A DNA stretch of 64,000 bases, taken from the NCBI GenBank assembly GCA_963753115.1, contig CAVWBB010000018.1, positions 124,001-188,000 of the forward strand, in the 5' to 3' direction. Numbering within the stretch: the first letter of the stretch is position 1; every line of letters begins with the position of its first letter. A model generated the notes under the pieces. The model saw nothing but the letters and a program-made list of their open reading frames with translations. It did not search any database and was not told the DNA's origin. Shown in pieces: positions 45,007-53,683 of this stretch. This DNA comes from Bog-473 sp963753115. GTDB taxonomy: Bacteria > Actinomycetota > Acidimicrobiia > Acidimicrobiales > RAAP-2. Both the position numbers and the translations under genes were made by a program.

Positions 45007-46245
45007 CCATGCTCGACGACGACCGCCTCGCCGCACTCTTCGGCCGCGCCGGCGCCGCCTTCGACGTCCCGGCGTCGGGCCCCGACGACATTCTGGCCCG
45101 GGCGGCGGGACGCCCCCCGTTGGACGCGCGTCGTGAGGAGCACGCAGGCGATGCGTTCGACGACCCGGCGTTCGACGACCCGGCGCTTCGACGACCTCAC
45201 CCCCGGCCCGGGCCGCCTTGGCCGCATCACAGGCGTGGCACGCCGTCACCGGATCCTCTCTGTGGCGGCCTGCATCGTCGTGGTGCTCGTGCTCGCCGGA
45301 GCGGTCGGCGCGCTCGTGCGCAGCCCGGCGCGCCCGAACCAGACCACCGCCCAGGCGAAGGAGCCGGCGCGCGTTCCCACGCACACGCCGCTGACCACGA
45401 CCACCGTGCCCAGCCTCCAGTCCAACGGGGCGGCGGGGCACTCCCAGCTGGGGCGGCCGTTCGGGACGTCCGGCCTATCCGCGGGGGCGGCGACCGACGC
45501 GCCCAGCGCCACCCCGACGAGCACCCCGGCACTGCCCAACGGTGCCGTCGGCCAGTCCGCCAAAGTCGAGCAGACCGGGTCGTTGGGGCTGACGGTCGGC
45601 CGCGGGAAGCTGGGTCGAACAGTCACGCAGCTGACCGGCCTCGCCAGTGCCTTCGGCGGATTCGTCGCCAACTCCCAGACGCAGTCGGGAGCGGCGGCGG
45701 CCAGCGGCGACACCCCGTCGGGCAGCGTGACGCTGCAGGTCCCGGTGAACAACTTCGCCGCCGTGCTGAAGCGGGCCCAGGCGCTCGGCAAGACCTCGGA
45801 CCTGACGACCAAGGCCACCGACGTCACCGGCCAGTACGTCGACCTGCAGTCGCGCATCAGCGCACTGCAGGACACACGCCAGCAATACCTGACCATCCTG
45901 GCCAAGGCCACGACGGTCGGTGACGTGCTGGCGGTGCAGGAGCAGGTGAACACCATTCAGTCCCAGATCGAGCAGCTGCAGGGTCAGCTGCAACTGTTGA
46001 CGAGCCAGACCTCGTACTCGACGCTCACCGTGACGGTCAGCGAGGGAGCGCCGGCGCCGCGGCCGAACCCGGTTCCCGAGTCCGGTGTGGTGCGGGCCTG
46101 GCACACCAGTGTCGGCGGCTTCGTCAGCGGCGTCGAGGGTGTGATCCGCATCGCCGGCCCACTGCTCTTCGCCTTGCTGCTCGCCGGTGTCGTGTTGCTG
46201 GGCGGCCGCGCCGTGTGGCGGCGCTACCAGCGCCACAACCTGTAG
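45003..46245 (+). CDS. DUF4349 membrane protein, possible anti-sigma factor, one apparent frameshift
   Basis: About 413 residues once one extra C near 45187 is removed. The N-terminal cytoplasmic part (MTMLDDDRLAALFGRAGAAF, PDDILARAAG) resembles the start of actinobacterial anti-sigma-like proteins. A membrane helix follows (ILSVAACIVVVLVLAGAVGA), then a Thr/Pro/Ser-rich linker and a DUF4349 domain with coiled-coil halves: SLGLTVGRGKLGRTVTQLTG, GSVTLQVPVNNFAAVLKRAQ, VDLQSRISALQDTRQQYLTI and a second helix before the final membrane segment (IAGPLLFALLLAGVVLLGG). The ATGA overlap with the ECF sigma gene makes it the natural candidate to hold that sigma factor at the membrane; no ZAS zinc motif is seen. 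Confidence 0.82.
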
Positions 46246-46251
46246 CGGGGA

Positions 46252-47730
46252 TTACGCGCCGATGGCGGCGGCCAACGGGATGCCGGGCATGCTGACAACG
46301 CCGAAGCCCGAAGACGGGGCGGTGTCCTCGCTCACCGCCAGCGGGCCCGACGCCCGCACAATGATCGGATCGAAGCCGGCGGCCGCGAGCGGTGATCCGT
46401 CGACCTCGACGGTGGACCCGGCCGCCAAGGTGCCGGTGGCCAAGACGCGGCTGCCCGACGGTCCACTGGCCAGCGCGGTGTAGCTCTCGCTGGCCGTCGA
46501 GGTGTTGGAAAGCGCCAGATAGGCCGGGGCGGCACCACTGACGGCGGGGCTGTCGGCCGTGCCGGGAGGGGGCACGACCCACGTGCCGCTGGGCGATTGC
46601 ATGCTGAGGCCGTCCACGGCCACGGCCACACCCGCCTGCGGCGGGGGCGTGGACGTGCTCGGGAGGGCGACCTCCCGGCTCACCACGACGCCGGAGCCCC
46701 CCGTGGCGTCGATCGTGGTGGCGTAGGTCTGATCGTCGGGAATCCGCGTCTGGGCGCTCGTGGCCAGGTTCCACGTCGTCCCGGGGAGGATCTTGTCCGT
46801 CAGGGGGGACAGGGGGCCCGACGGCAGGCGGAACTGGACCGTGACCGTCTCGGTCGACGTGCCGGGATTGAAGATGTCGATTTCAGTCGATCCTCCCGGC
46901 ACCTCCTGGGCCTGTGGGATCGCCCAGTGTGCTTGGGCCGCCGGGACGCCCGGCACGAGCGACAGCCCTCCCGACGTCTGGCCGCCCTGCACGATCTGCT
47001 GCACTTCGGATGCCACGACGCGGCCGGTCCGCGTGGAGACGACCGTGCTGATGGCCGAGACCTCCTGCACCTCGGTCGTCACGTTCACCGCCACCACCTG
47101 GCCCGGCTGGAGCACGATGCCCTGGTAGTTGATCGGGTGGACCATGCCCGACGGGGTCAGGAAGCTGAGGTCCACCACGACAGGCGTCGGTGAGGGATTG
47201 AGCAACGAGACGTCGAGCGTGTTGGCGGCGGCGGTCGAGCCGCTGGCGAAGTACCACTGGGCCGAGGTGGTGCTCTGGCAGGGTGCCTGGGACCACCCCA
47301 AGCCGTTGTGCACGGCCTGGGTGACGGCGACCCCACCGCCCGACGTGATCACGGTCTCGGACTGCCATGAGCCCGACGAGAGGGCGGGGATCGACGGCAC
47401 CACCACGCCGTGCGCCGGGACGGCCACCGCGGTGTGTGCCGTGGCTCCCGAGTCCGTCGTCGTGGTGATGCTCGCGTTCACCGGACGGGTCGTCGTGCTG
47501 GACAGCACGAGCAGGCCCGGCGACGCGCCGGAGGCTGTCGTCTGACCGGTGCAGTACCAGGCTGTCGACTCCGCATCGGGCGCGCCGACGAGCGAGCCCG
47601 GACTGGGTGCGGCGCCGACCGGTGCGGGCGTCCCCCGCACGCCGACGCCCACGGCGACGCCGACCACCACGAGCACCACCAGCAGCGCCACCCGCCAACG
47701 GCGCTCGTGGCTCACGTGGGCGGGCGTCAC
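46252..47730 (-). CDS. DUF5719 family secreted protein
   Basis: A 492-residue protein with an N-terminal membrane anchor or signal sequence (WRVALLVVLVVVGVAVGVGV, about 12-31) and a long all-beta extracellular part. Repeated statements such as STAWYCTGQTT, LSLLNPSPTPVVVDLSFLTP (read as VSLLNPSPTPVVVDLSF) and IDIFNPGTSTETVTVQFRLP, and LALSNTSTASESYTALASGP are typical of DUF5719 strands, which resemble Ig-like modules. Its GTG start overlaps the stop of the giant glycosyltransferase gene, so the two are a coupled pair; the same pairing is conserved in actinobacteria. A role in assembling or exporting a cell-wall glycan with that glycosyltransferase is likely but unproved. Confidence 0.85.
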   Translation of the reverse strand: MTPAHVSHERRWRVALLVVLVVVGVAVGVGVRGTPAPVGAAPSPGSLVGAPDAESTAWYCTGQTTASGASPGLLVLSSTTTRPVNASITTTTDSGATAHTAVAVPAHGVVVPSIPALSSGSWQSETVITSGGGVAVTQAVHNGLGWSQAPCQSTTSAQWYFASGSTAAANTLDVSLLNPSPTPVVVDLSFLTPSGMVHPINYQGIVLQPGQVVAVNVTTEVQEVSAISTVVSTRTGRVVASEVQQIVQGGQTSGGLSLVPGVPAAQAHWAIPQAQEVPGGSTEIDIFNPGTSTETVTVQFRLPSGPLSPLTDKILPGTTWNLATSAQTRIPDDQTYATTIDATGGSGVVVSREVALPSTSTPPPQAGVAVAVDGLSMQSPSGTWVVPPPGTADSPAVSGAAPAYLALSNTSTASESYTALASGPSGSRVLATGTLAAGSTVEVDGSPLAAAGFDPIIVRASGPLAVSEDTAPSSGFGVVSMPGIPLAAAIGA

Positions 47731-50700
47731 GAGGCCACCGTCTCACTCAGCACCACCGCTTCGGCAGCCAGGGCGACGGCCGGGACGGTTGCTGCGGCGC
47801 GCCGCCGGCGCGGTCGACCGATGAAAGCCAATGCGAGCAGCACCCAGGCGGCGAACTCCACGAGCACGGCCAGCGGGACGAGAGGGAACTGGGAGAGTGC
47901 GAACGTGGCCTGCCCCTTGGTGGCGACGGCGTACTGGGCCGCCCAGCCGAAGGCCGGACGTTGCGCCACAGCCTGCCCGTTCAGCGAAAGAGCGAAGCTC
48001 CCAGCCGGCGCGTAGCCGGCGTAGAGGGTGCCGGCGGGCACCGCGCCGACCGCCGGGGTGCCGTCGGACAGCGCGCTGAGCACAGGCTGCCAACCCACCA
48101 CGTCGGCGCCGGCCGGATAGCCGGCCTGGACGGGCACTGCGGCGGCACGTGTCGCCGTCACCGGCACGTCCGCACCGTTCTCGTAGACCTGCACGCCCAT
48201 GACGCCGGGAACGACCTGGAGGTCGTTCTGCTCGAGCAGGCTGGTGTTGAGGCCGGCCGGCGGCGGCGCGCTCACGGACGCGGTGGTCGTCCCGACCATG
48301 GACGGGGCCAGCGCATCCACCACGACCACGTAGCGCACGCCGGCGGGAGCCAACAGCCGCCCCAGGTGCACGGTGCCTCCCGCCACGGCCAGGCGGATGG
48401 CCTTGGCCACCTCGTCGGCCGGACCGGGCCCGGCCGGCGTGAAGACCTGCGCCGAGTCCGGCAGACCCTCGGGAGTGAGCGCGTAGGCCAGTCCAGACTC
48501 CACCGACCAGCCGCCGGCCGGCAGCGCCCGGGGATCGCCGAGCCACAGGACGCGGTGCACGCCCGTGCTGGGCCGGGTCAGGAAGGCCAGAGGCTGCTCG
48601 ACACCCTGCGACGGGAGGTTCCAGCGACCATCGACCGCGCCGCCCAGGACGGGCAGGAGGCCCACCGCCACGAAGAGGAGCGCCCCCACGCTGACGAGCT
48701 GGCGCCAACCGAACTCCCGGCGGCTGAGATCGTTCTCGAAGGCCGCAATGCCGATGCCGACACAGGCGGCGACGGCGAGAGCCGCCGGAGCGAGCACGAC
48801 GGTCTCTGACGGTGTGAAGGAGCCGAGGTCACCGCGCGACCCGGCGAAGGCGATCCCCCACGACGCCAGGGCCGTGAGCCACAGGCGTGCGGCCCAGGCC
48901 AGCCGGGTGCCCCGGGCGATGACCAGCGGCAGCGTCGCCCCGGCCACCAGCAGCCACGCGATCGGCGAGCGGGCGACCGGCCCGACGGCGAACCGGATGA
49001 CCTCGCCCCAGTCGGGTGCCGTGGCCCCCGAGAGGGGGAGGCCGAAGATGGCCACGGAACCCTTGCCGGCCAGCGCGGTGCCCACCACCCAGGGCAGGGC
49101 AAGCACCAGCGCAACCGCCACCGCCTCCAACGCCACGACGAGCACGCGCCAGGTCGGCTCGCGGGCGCCCACGAGGAGCGAGCCGAGCACCCACGCCACC
49201 GCGGTGGCGAGGACCATGGGCACGACGGCGGGAGCGAACCCGGCGGCAACGGCGATGACAACACCGAGGGCGACGACCTGACCCGCCGGCTTGCTCCGCC
49301 AGTGCGTACCGGGCTCCACCGCGTAGGGCGCGACATTGGCGGCCCGGGCCAGGCGCAGTGCGATGAAGGGGAAGAGCGCAAAGGCGACGAGACCGTCCCA
49401 GCGGCCAGTGCCCAGCGCGCCATAGGGCAGCGGGAGGCCCAGGTAGCAGATGACCGCGACGACGCGCGCCCGCGGCGACACCAACGGGCGCAGGAAACGC
49501 GACACACCCCAGGCGCCCACCGGGATGCAGCCGAGGAGCAGCACGTGCTGCAGCGTGCCCATGGCGCCAACGAGCGCGGTGCCGCTCAGGCCGACCAGCC
49601 CGAAGGCGGGTGAGGCCGGTGCCGTGGTCCCGACCCCGACCGACTGCCAGCCGGAGAAGAAGTGGTGCCAGCTGGTCGCCCACGACGGGAGCGGCGCCAA
49701 CTGCCCGACGAGGGGGAGCGTCCCGAAGAACAGGTCGCGGGTGCCGATGGCGACGACGAGTGCGGCGACGACCAACGCCAGCGCCCGCTGGCGTCCGGTG
49801 CTCAGCGGCTCCCGGCGGACCCGTCGCCCGAAGCGGTCCCGGCCGGCCCGCCGGCCCAGGTCGTCGAGCTCGTCGAAGTCGGCGTCCTCGCTGAAGGCCG
49901 ACCCGACACTCCCGGTCAAGACGGCCACCTGGGCTGCCCGCTCGTCCTCCCGCTCGGGACGCTCTCGGACCGCGACGGCGTTGGCTGCATCGAGGCCATG
50001 GTGGGAGAGGCGGCTGAAGTAGCGCGAGAGGCGCGCACTCCCCCGCACCTGCAGCCGCCGCACCTCGGCGTCGGGAAAGAGTCGGTGTTCGGCCAGCTCG
50101 CCCCGCAGCACGGAGAGCTCGGTCAGCCGGCGCAAGTTCCAACGCCAGGCACCGGTGACCGCCCGCACCCGGTCGCCGTCACGGGCCAGTACGGCGACGA
50201 GGACCTCGCCGAACGCGAGCAGCGCCGCCTGCGGCAGCACCCGCAACAGGTGCAGACGGGTGTAGCACTTCAACACGGCGCGCAACTCGTGGCGCCGCTG
50301 CAGCGATTGCATGGTGAGGGGGTGGCGACCCTCGGGCTCGCCTGCCACCACGAGCGGCTCGAGGCCGCCGGCCACCGCCTCGCGGTGGCGCACCCTGGCG
50401 TCGGGCGCCACCACGACGCGCGAGCCTGCGACCTGGCTGCGCCACGACAGGTCGAGGTCCTCCCCCATGGCGACGATGCCGCTGTCGAATCCCTTCAACT
50501 CTGCAAAGAGGTCAGCCCGTACGAGAATGCAGCCGCCGGGGGCGACGAAGACGTCGCGCACCGCGTCGTGCTGCCCGTGGTCGAACTCGCCCTCGGTGAT
50601 GCGATCCACCACCGCGCCGGTCTTGTCGCAACTCATCCCCACGTGCAGCAGCATGCGGGGGTCGTCCCAGTGCACGAACTTCGGGGACACCACGCCCGCA

Positions 50701-51041
50701 TTGGAGCGGACCGACTCCTCGACGAGCTTGTGGACGGCATCGGGGTCCAGCGCCACGTCGTCGTGGCACAGCAAGAAGAACGCCGCTCCCTCCACCATGC
50801 CGAGCGCAGCGTTGGTGGCTGCGGCATAGCCGGGACGGCCCGGCAGATGGCGGACGAAGGCGTCCGGGAGCACCCGGCCGACCCGCTCCGTGACCTGGGA
50901 ATCGTCCTCGGCTGTCGACAGGACGAGGACGGAGAGCTCCTCGTAGTCCTGGGCCGCCAGGGAGGCCAGCGCCTCTTCGAGCCAGATTCCGGAGCCGGTG
51001 GTGACCACGACGGCGACCACGGCCGGCACTTGGGCGTCCAT
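47727..51041 (-). CDS. giant membrane glycosyltransferase: GT2 domain plus polytopic membrane domain
   Basis: About 1104 residues. Residues 1-280 form a GT2 (GT-A) domain: AVVAVVVTTGSGIWLEEALA, ATNAALGMVEGAAFFLLCHD with the DD metal-binding motif in LCHDDVALDPDA, and GEDLDLSWRSQVAGSRVVVA, the ED motif. Then follow about 12-14 hydrophobic segments from ALALVVAALVVAIGTRDLFF onward, an outer region with YVVVVDALAPSM and ANGADVPV-like strands, and a last helix (LAVLVEFAAWVLLALAFI). The fusion fits enzymes that build and handle lipid-linked or cell-wall glycans, but the sugar is unknown. MDAQVPAVVAV at 51041 is preferred over a GTG at 51161, because the domain begins there and the extra stretch lies over a dyad that looks like a control site. 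Confidence 0.87.
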   Translation of the reverse strand: MDAQVPAVVAVVVTTGSGIWLEEALASLAAQDYEELSVLVLSTAEDDSQVTERVGRVLPDAFVRHLPGRPGYAAATNAALGMVEGAAFFLLCHDDVALDPDAVHKLVEESVRSNAGVVSPKFVHWDDPRMLLHVGMSCDKTGAVVDRITEGEFDHGQHDAVRDVFVAPGGCILVRADLFAELKGFDSGIVAMGEDLDLSWRSQVAGSRVVVAPDARVRHREAVAGGLEPLVVAGEPEGRHPLTMQSLQRRHELRAVLKCYTRLHLLRVLPQAALLAFGEVLVAVLARDGDRVRAVTGAWRWNLRRLTELSVLRGELAEHRLFPDAEVRRLQVRGSARLSRYFSRLSHHGLDAANAVAVRERPEREDERAAQVAVLTGSVGSAFSEDADFDELDDLGRRAGRDRFGRRVRREPLSTGRQRALALVVAALVVAIGTRDLFFGTLPLVGQLAPLPSWATSWHHFFSGWQSVGVGTTAPASPAFGLVGLSGTALVGAMGTLQHVLLLGCIPVGAWGVSRFLRPLVSPRARVVAVICYLGLPLPYGALGTGRWDGLVAFALFPFIALRLARAANVAPYAVEPGTHWRSKPAGQVVALGVVIAVAAGFAPAVVPMVLATAVAWVLGSLLVGAREPTWRVLVVALEAVAVALVLALPWVVGTALAGKGSVAIFGLPLSGATAPDWGEVIRFAVGPVARSPIAWLLVAGATLPLVIARGTRLAWAARLWLTALASWGIAFAGSRGDLGSFTPSETVVLAPAALAVAACVGIGIAAFENDLSRREFGWRQLVSVGALLFVAVGLLPVLGGAVDGRWNLPSQGVEQPLAFLTRPSTGVHRVLWLGDPRALPAGGWSVESGLAYALTPEGLPDSAQVFTPAGPGPADEVAKAIRLAVAGGTVHLGRLLAPAGVRYVVVVDALAPSMVGTTTASVSAPPPAGLNTSLLEQNDLQVVPGVMGVQVYENGADVPVTATRAAAVPVQAGYPAGADVVGWQPVLSALSDGTPAVGAVPAGTLYAGYAPAGSFALSLNGQAVAQRPAFGWAAQYAVATKGQATFALSQFPLVPLAVLVEFAAWVLLALAFIGRPRRRRAAATVPAVALAAEAVVLSETVAS

Positions 51042-51134
51042 CAGGGGTCCGAGGCTACTGGGGCCACTCCCGCCGACTGGGGCATCAACGCCCTCAGGCA
51101 CGGATTTCACCTCCACTGCTTGCAACTGTTTAAC

Positions 51135-51159
51135 GTTCGTGATACTCTTGTACACGAAC
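51135..51159. promoter_or_regulatory. inverted repeat in divergent promoter region
   Basis: Seven-base arms GTTCGTG and CACGAAC flank an 11-base AT-rich spacer. The dyad stands 70 bases before the small gene at 51228 and 94 bases before the GT2 start at 51041, in the most AT-rich part of this gap. It looks like an operator for one or both genes; the regulator is unknown. Confidence 0.6.
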
Positions 51160-51227
51160 ACGGAGGCCTACCCGGCGGCAACTGTGTCCCGAACGTCGGA
51201 GAGAACCCGACCAGACAGGAGGCTCCT

Positions 51228-51599
51228 ATGCCCGAAGTACCGACCAATATCACCAACATCTCCAAGGGTGTCACGGACCTCGCCCGCGATGCGGCATACG
51301 TGGCCGTCGGCCTCGGCGTGCTCGGCTACCAGCGGGTCCAGGTCCAGCGGGTCGAGCTGCAGAACCGCCTCTCCAAGGACTTCTCGCTCGACCAGCGCAT
51401 CGGTGAGGTGCGCCAGGGGGTCGCCAAGGGGATCAACCAGATCGACGACCTGGCCGAGACGGCCGCGCAGTTCGTCGAGACGACCCTGCAGCCGCTCGAG
51501 GAAAAGCTGCCCTCGTCGGTCAGCCAGGTGACGATCAAGGCCCGGAACCAGGCCCGCGAGGTCCGGATTCAGATCCGCCAGCGCGTGCGCGCCGCCTGA
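51228..51599 (+). CDS. small conserved-looking protein of unknown function
   Basis: A 123-residue protein, basic at its end. It begins MPEVPTNITNISKGVTDLAR, then a hydrophobic helix (AYVAVGLGVLGYQRVQVQRV), and an amphipathic helix-rich remainder (LDQRIGEVRQGVAKGINQID, ETAAQFVETTLQPLEEKLPS) ending in IRIQIRQRVRAA-type sequence (EVRIQIRQRVRAA). The pattern recalls phasin-like or heparin-binding-haemagglutinin-like coiled proteins of actinobacteria, but I do not recognise the family. The ribosome site AGGAGG is excellent, so expression should be good. It is divergent from the giant glycosyltransferase and convergent with the epimerase-like gene at 51634. Confidence 0.78.
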   Translation: MPEVPTNITNISKGVTDLARDAAYVAVGLGVLGYQRVQVQRVELQNRLSKDFSLDQRIGEVRQGVAKGINQIDDLAETAAQFVETTLQPLEEKLPSSVSQVTIKARNQAREVRIQIRQRVRAA

Positions 51600-51633
51600 G
51601 CCACACCACGCAGCACACGGACAACGCTCGCCG

Positions 51634-52524
51634 TCAGTCCGCCTCCCACGAGGCCAGGACGTCGGCGAGCGTTGTCGCGAGCGGGATCTGCGGCTGCCAC
51701 CCCGTTGCCGCGTGGAGCCGCTCCGAACTGCCGCGCAGCACGGGAACGTCGACCGGCCGCACCAGCGCAGGGTCCGTCTCGAGCGTGAGGTCCGCCCCGG
51801 CCAATTCGAGCAACTGCGCCGCCACCTCCGACATGGCGACGTCCTGTCCGGAGCTCACGTTGTACACCGCACCCGGCTCGCCCTTCTCGATGAGGAGCCG
51901 GTAGGCCGCGACCACGTCACGCACGTCGGTGAAGTCTCGCCGGGTCGTGAGCGTGCCGACCCGCAGGGTCCTGGCCCCGCTGCGACGGGCCTCGACGATG
52001 CGCTTCGCCAGTGCCGGGACGAAGAAGTTGGGTGATTGCCCCGGCCCGATGTGGTTGAAGGGTCGCACCACCACGACCGGCTGGCCGTAACCGCGCCAGG
52101 CCTGCAGCGCCACCGCCTCCGCCGCCAACTTGCTGGCCGCGTACGGGCTGGCCGGCGCCGTCGGGGTGTCCTCGCCAAGCGGCAGCTGTGCCGGCGTGAC
52201 GACCCCGTACACCTCGGCCGAGCTGACGACGAGGACACGGGGGCTCCCGTCCATCGTCCGGGCTGCCGCCAGGATCTCCGCCGTGCCGAGCACGTTGACG
52301 CGCAACACCTGGCCGGGGTTCTCCCAGCTCTCGCCGACATGGGTCATGGCGGCCAGGTGGTAGATGGCCTCCGGCGCCACGTCGGCCATCACCCGGCGGA
52401 CCGCGGGGCCGTCCGCCACATCCGTTTCGATGTCGATCACGGCGACGTCGTCGCCGTGATCCTTCAGGTGCGTTGCGAGCCACTGACCGACGAAGCCCTT
52501 ACCACCCGTGATGAGTGCACGCAT
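51634..52524 (-). CDS. NAD-dependent epimerase/dehydratase, GDP-4-keto-6-deoxymannose reductase-like
   Basis: Extended short-chain dehydrogenase of 296 residues. The cofactor motif is TGGKGFVGQW (6-15); the catalytic YxxxK is SPYAASKLAAEA (Y128, K132), with SSAEVYG before it. VRPFNHIGPGQSPNFFVPAL and TRRDFTDVRDVVAAYRLLIE match the Rmd/GMD group, which makes GDP-D-rhamnose or related 6-deoxy sugars from GDP-mannose. It ends a six-gene run of ligase, SDR and three GT4 genes, so its product is probably the sugar these enzymes transfer. ManB and ManC elsewhere in the window could supply GDP-mannose. A separate GDP-mannose 4,6-dehydratase is not seen here, so the step may be completed elsewhere. 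Confidence 0.85.
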   Translation of the reverse strand: MRALITGGKGFVGQWLATHLKDHGDDVAVIDIETDVADGPAVRRVMADVAPEAIYHLAAMTHVGESWENPGQVLRVNVLGTAEILAAARTMDGSPRVLVVSSAEVYGVVTPAQLPLGEDTPTAPASPYAASKLAAEAVALQAWRGYGQPVVVVRPFNHIGPGQSPNFFVPALAKRIVEARRSGARTLRVGTLTTRRDFTDVRDVVAAYRLLIEKGEPGAVYNVSSGQDVAMSEVAAQLLELAGADLTLETDPALVRPVDVPVLRGSSERLHAATGWQPQIPLATTLADVLASWEAD

Positions 52525-52534
52525 GCGCGGAACC

Positions 52535-53683
52535 CTACTGCGAGCCCGCCCGGGCCACCGCATAGGCGCGCACGTGCTGGTCGACACTCGTCTCCCAGGT
52601 CCGCTGCCCCGCCACGGCCAGACCGAGAGATCGGCGGCCGGTGGCGGTGCCCTCCTCGAGTGCCGTGCCGAGCGCCCCGGCGAGCGCAGCCACGTCACCG
52701 GGCGGGACGAGGAGCGCGGCGCCGCCAGCCATTTCCGCCATCGCGGTGCCCTCCGTCGTCACGAGCGGGGCGCCGCACGCAAGGGCCTCGAGGGCGGGGA
52801 GCCCGAACCCCTCTTCGAGCGCCGGGTAGGCGACCACCGCGGCTTGGCGGAGCAGCGCGGGCACGGCGTCGTCGGGCAGGTAGCCCGTGCGCACAATGCG
52901 CTCGGGGTGGCGGGCGGCGGCAAGTGCCCGTTCGGTCTCGGCCATGCCCCACCCGGTCTGCCCCCCGAGGACCAGGACAGCATCGGGGTGGTGGCGCGCC
53001 ACCTGGTCGAAGGCGGCGACGAGCGGGGCCACGCCTTTGCGGGGCTCGAGCGTGCCGACGAAGGCAATCAACGGGCGGCCGACCGGTACGCCCAGCGCAC
53101 TGAGCACGGTGCGGTCGGCATCCACCGCCGGTTCGTGCGGCGTGAAGCGCTGGTGGTCGACGCCGTGGGGCGCCACCACGACGGGTGCACGCACGTCGCA
53201 CCAGTGGCGCAGCCGGTCCTCCGTGACCTTGCTCACGCAGATCAACACGCCGGCGTGCCGAGCGGCGCGGCGGATGGCGCGGCGGAAGAACGCCGCCTTG
53301 GACCGGAGGTGCCATTCGGGATGGTCGAAGAAGGTGCAGTCGTGGATCGTGACGGCACAGGGCACCGGCGACCGGGCTGGCATCGTGTAGTGAGGCCCGT
53401 GATGCACGTGCACGCCGAGGGAGCGAAGGACCGATCCGAGGCGGAGCTGCTCGAAGACCAGTCGGCCGGGGCGCGACGTCGGGACTGCCCCGCGCACGTC
53501 GGCGCCGCCCGCCAGCGCGTGCCAGCGCTCCGCATCGCCGCGGCGCGCCACCAGGGTGAGGTCCACGTCGGCGCGCCGGGCGAGGCCGTGCGCCAGCGCC
53601 ATCGTGTAGTAGCCGGCGCCGCCCGGCCGTGCCGGGACGGCCGAGACATCGAGGGAGAGCGCAAGGCGCGCGTCCGTCACCAC
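52535..53683 (-). CDS. GT4-family glycosyltransferase (first of three)
   Basis: A 382-residue retaining GT-B glycosyltransferase. The N-terminal domain has SLDVSAVPARPGGAGYYTMA, the acceptor-side glycine loop, and VHHGPHYTMPARS, then CVSKVTEDRLRHWC and VVAPHGVDHQRF; the donor domain has AFVGTLEPRKGVAPLVAAFD and PALEEGFGLPALEALACGAP, the EGFGLPxxEAxxxG nucleotide-sugar signature. The GTG start at 53683 (or 53680) overlaps the stop of the next upstream gene. The three GT4 proteins share the pattern TLEPRK or TAEPRK and EGxGxPPLxA, so they arose from one another. They probably add successive mannose or deoxyhexose units to a surface glycan. Confidence 0.9.
   Translation of the reverse strand: MVTDARLALSLDVSAVPARPGGAGYYTMALAHGLARRADVDLTLVARRGDAERWHALAGGADVRGAVPTSRPGRLVFEQLRLGSVLRSLGVHVHHGPHYTMPARSPVPCAVTIHDCTFFDHPEWHLRSKAAFFRRAIRRAARHAGVLICVSKVTEDRLRHWCDVRAPVVVAPHGVDHQRFTPHEPAVDADRTVLSALGVPVGRPLIAFVGTLEPRKGVAPLVAAFDQVARHHPDAVLVLGGQTGWGMAETERALAAARHPERIVRTGYLPDDAVPALLRQAAVVAYPALEEGFGLPALEALACGAPLVTTEGTAMAEMAGGAALLVPPGDVAALAGALGTALEEGTATGRRSLGLAVAGQRTWETSVDQHVRAYAVARAGSQ

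Noticed and set aside
51135..51159. Dyad as an SOS (LexA) box
   Set aside because: Arms GTTCGTG/CACGAAC point the wrong way and the spacing does not fit the actinobacterial TCGAACnnnnGTTCGA box.
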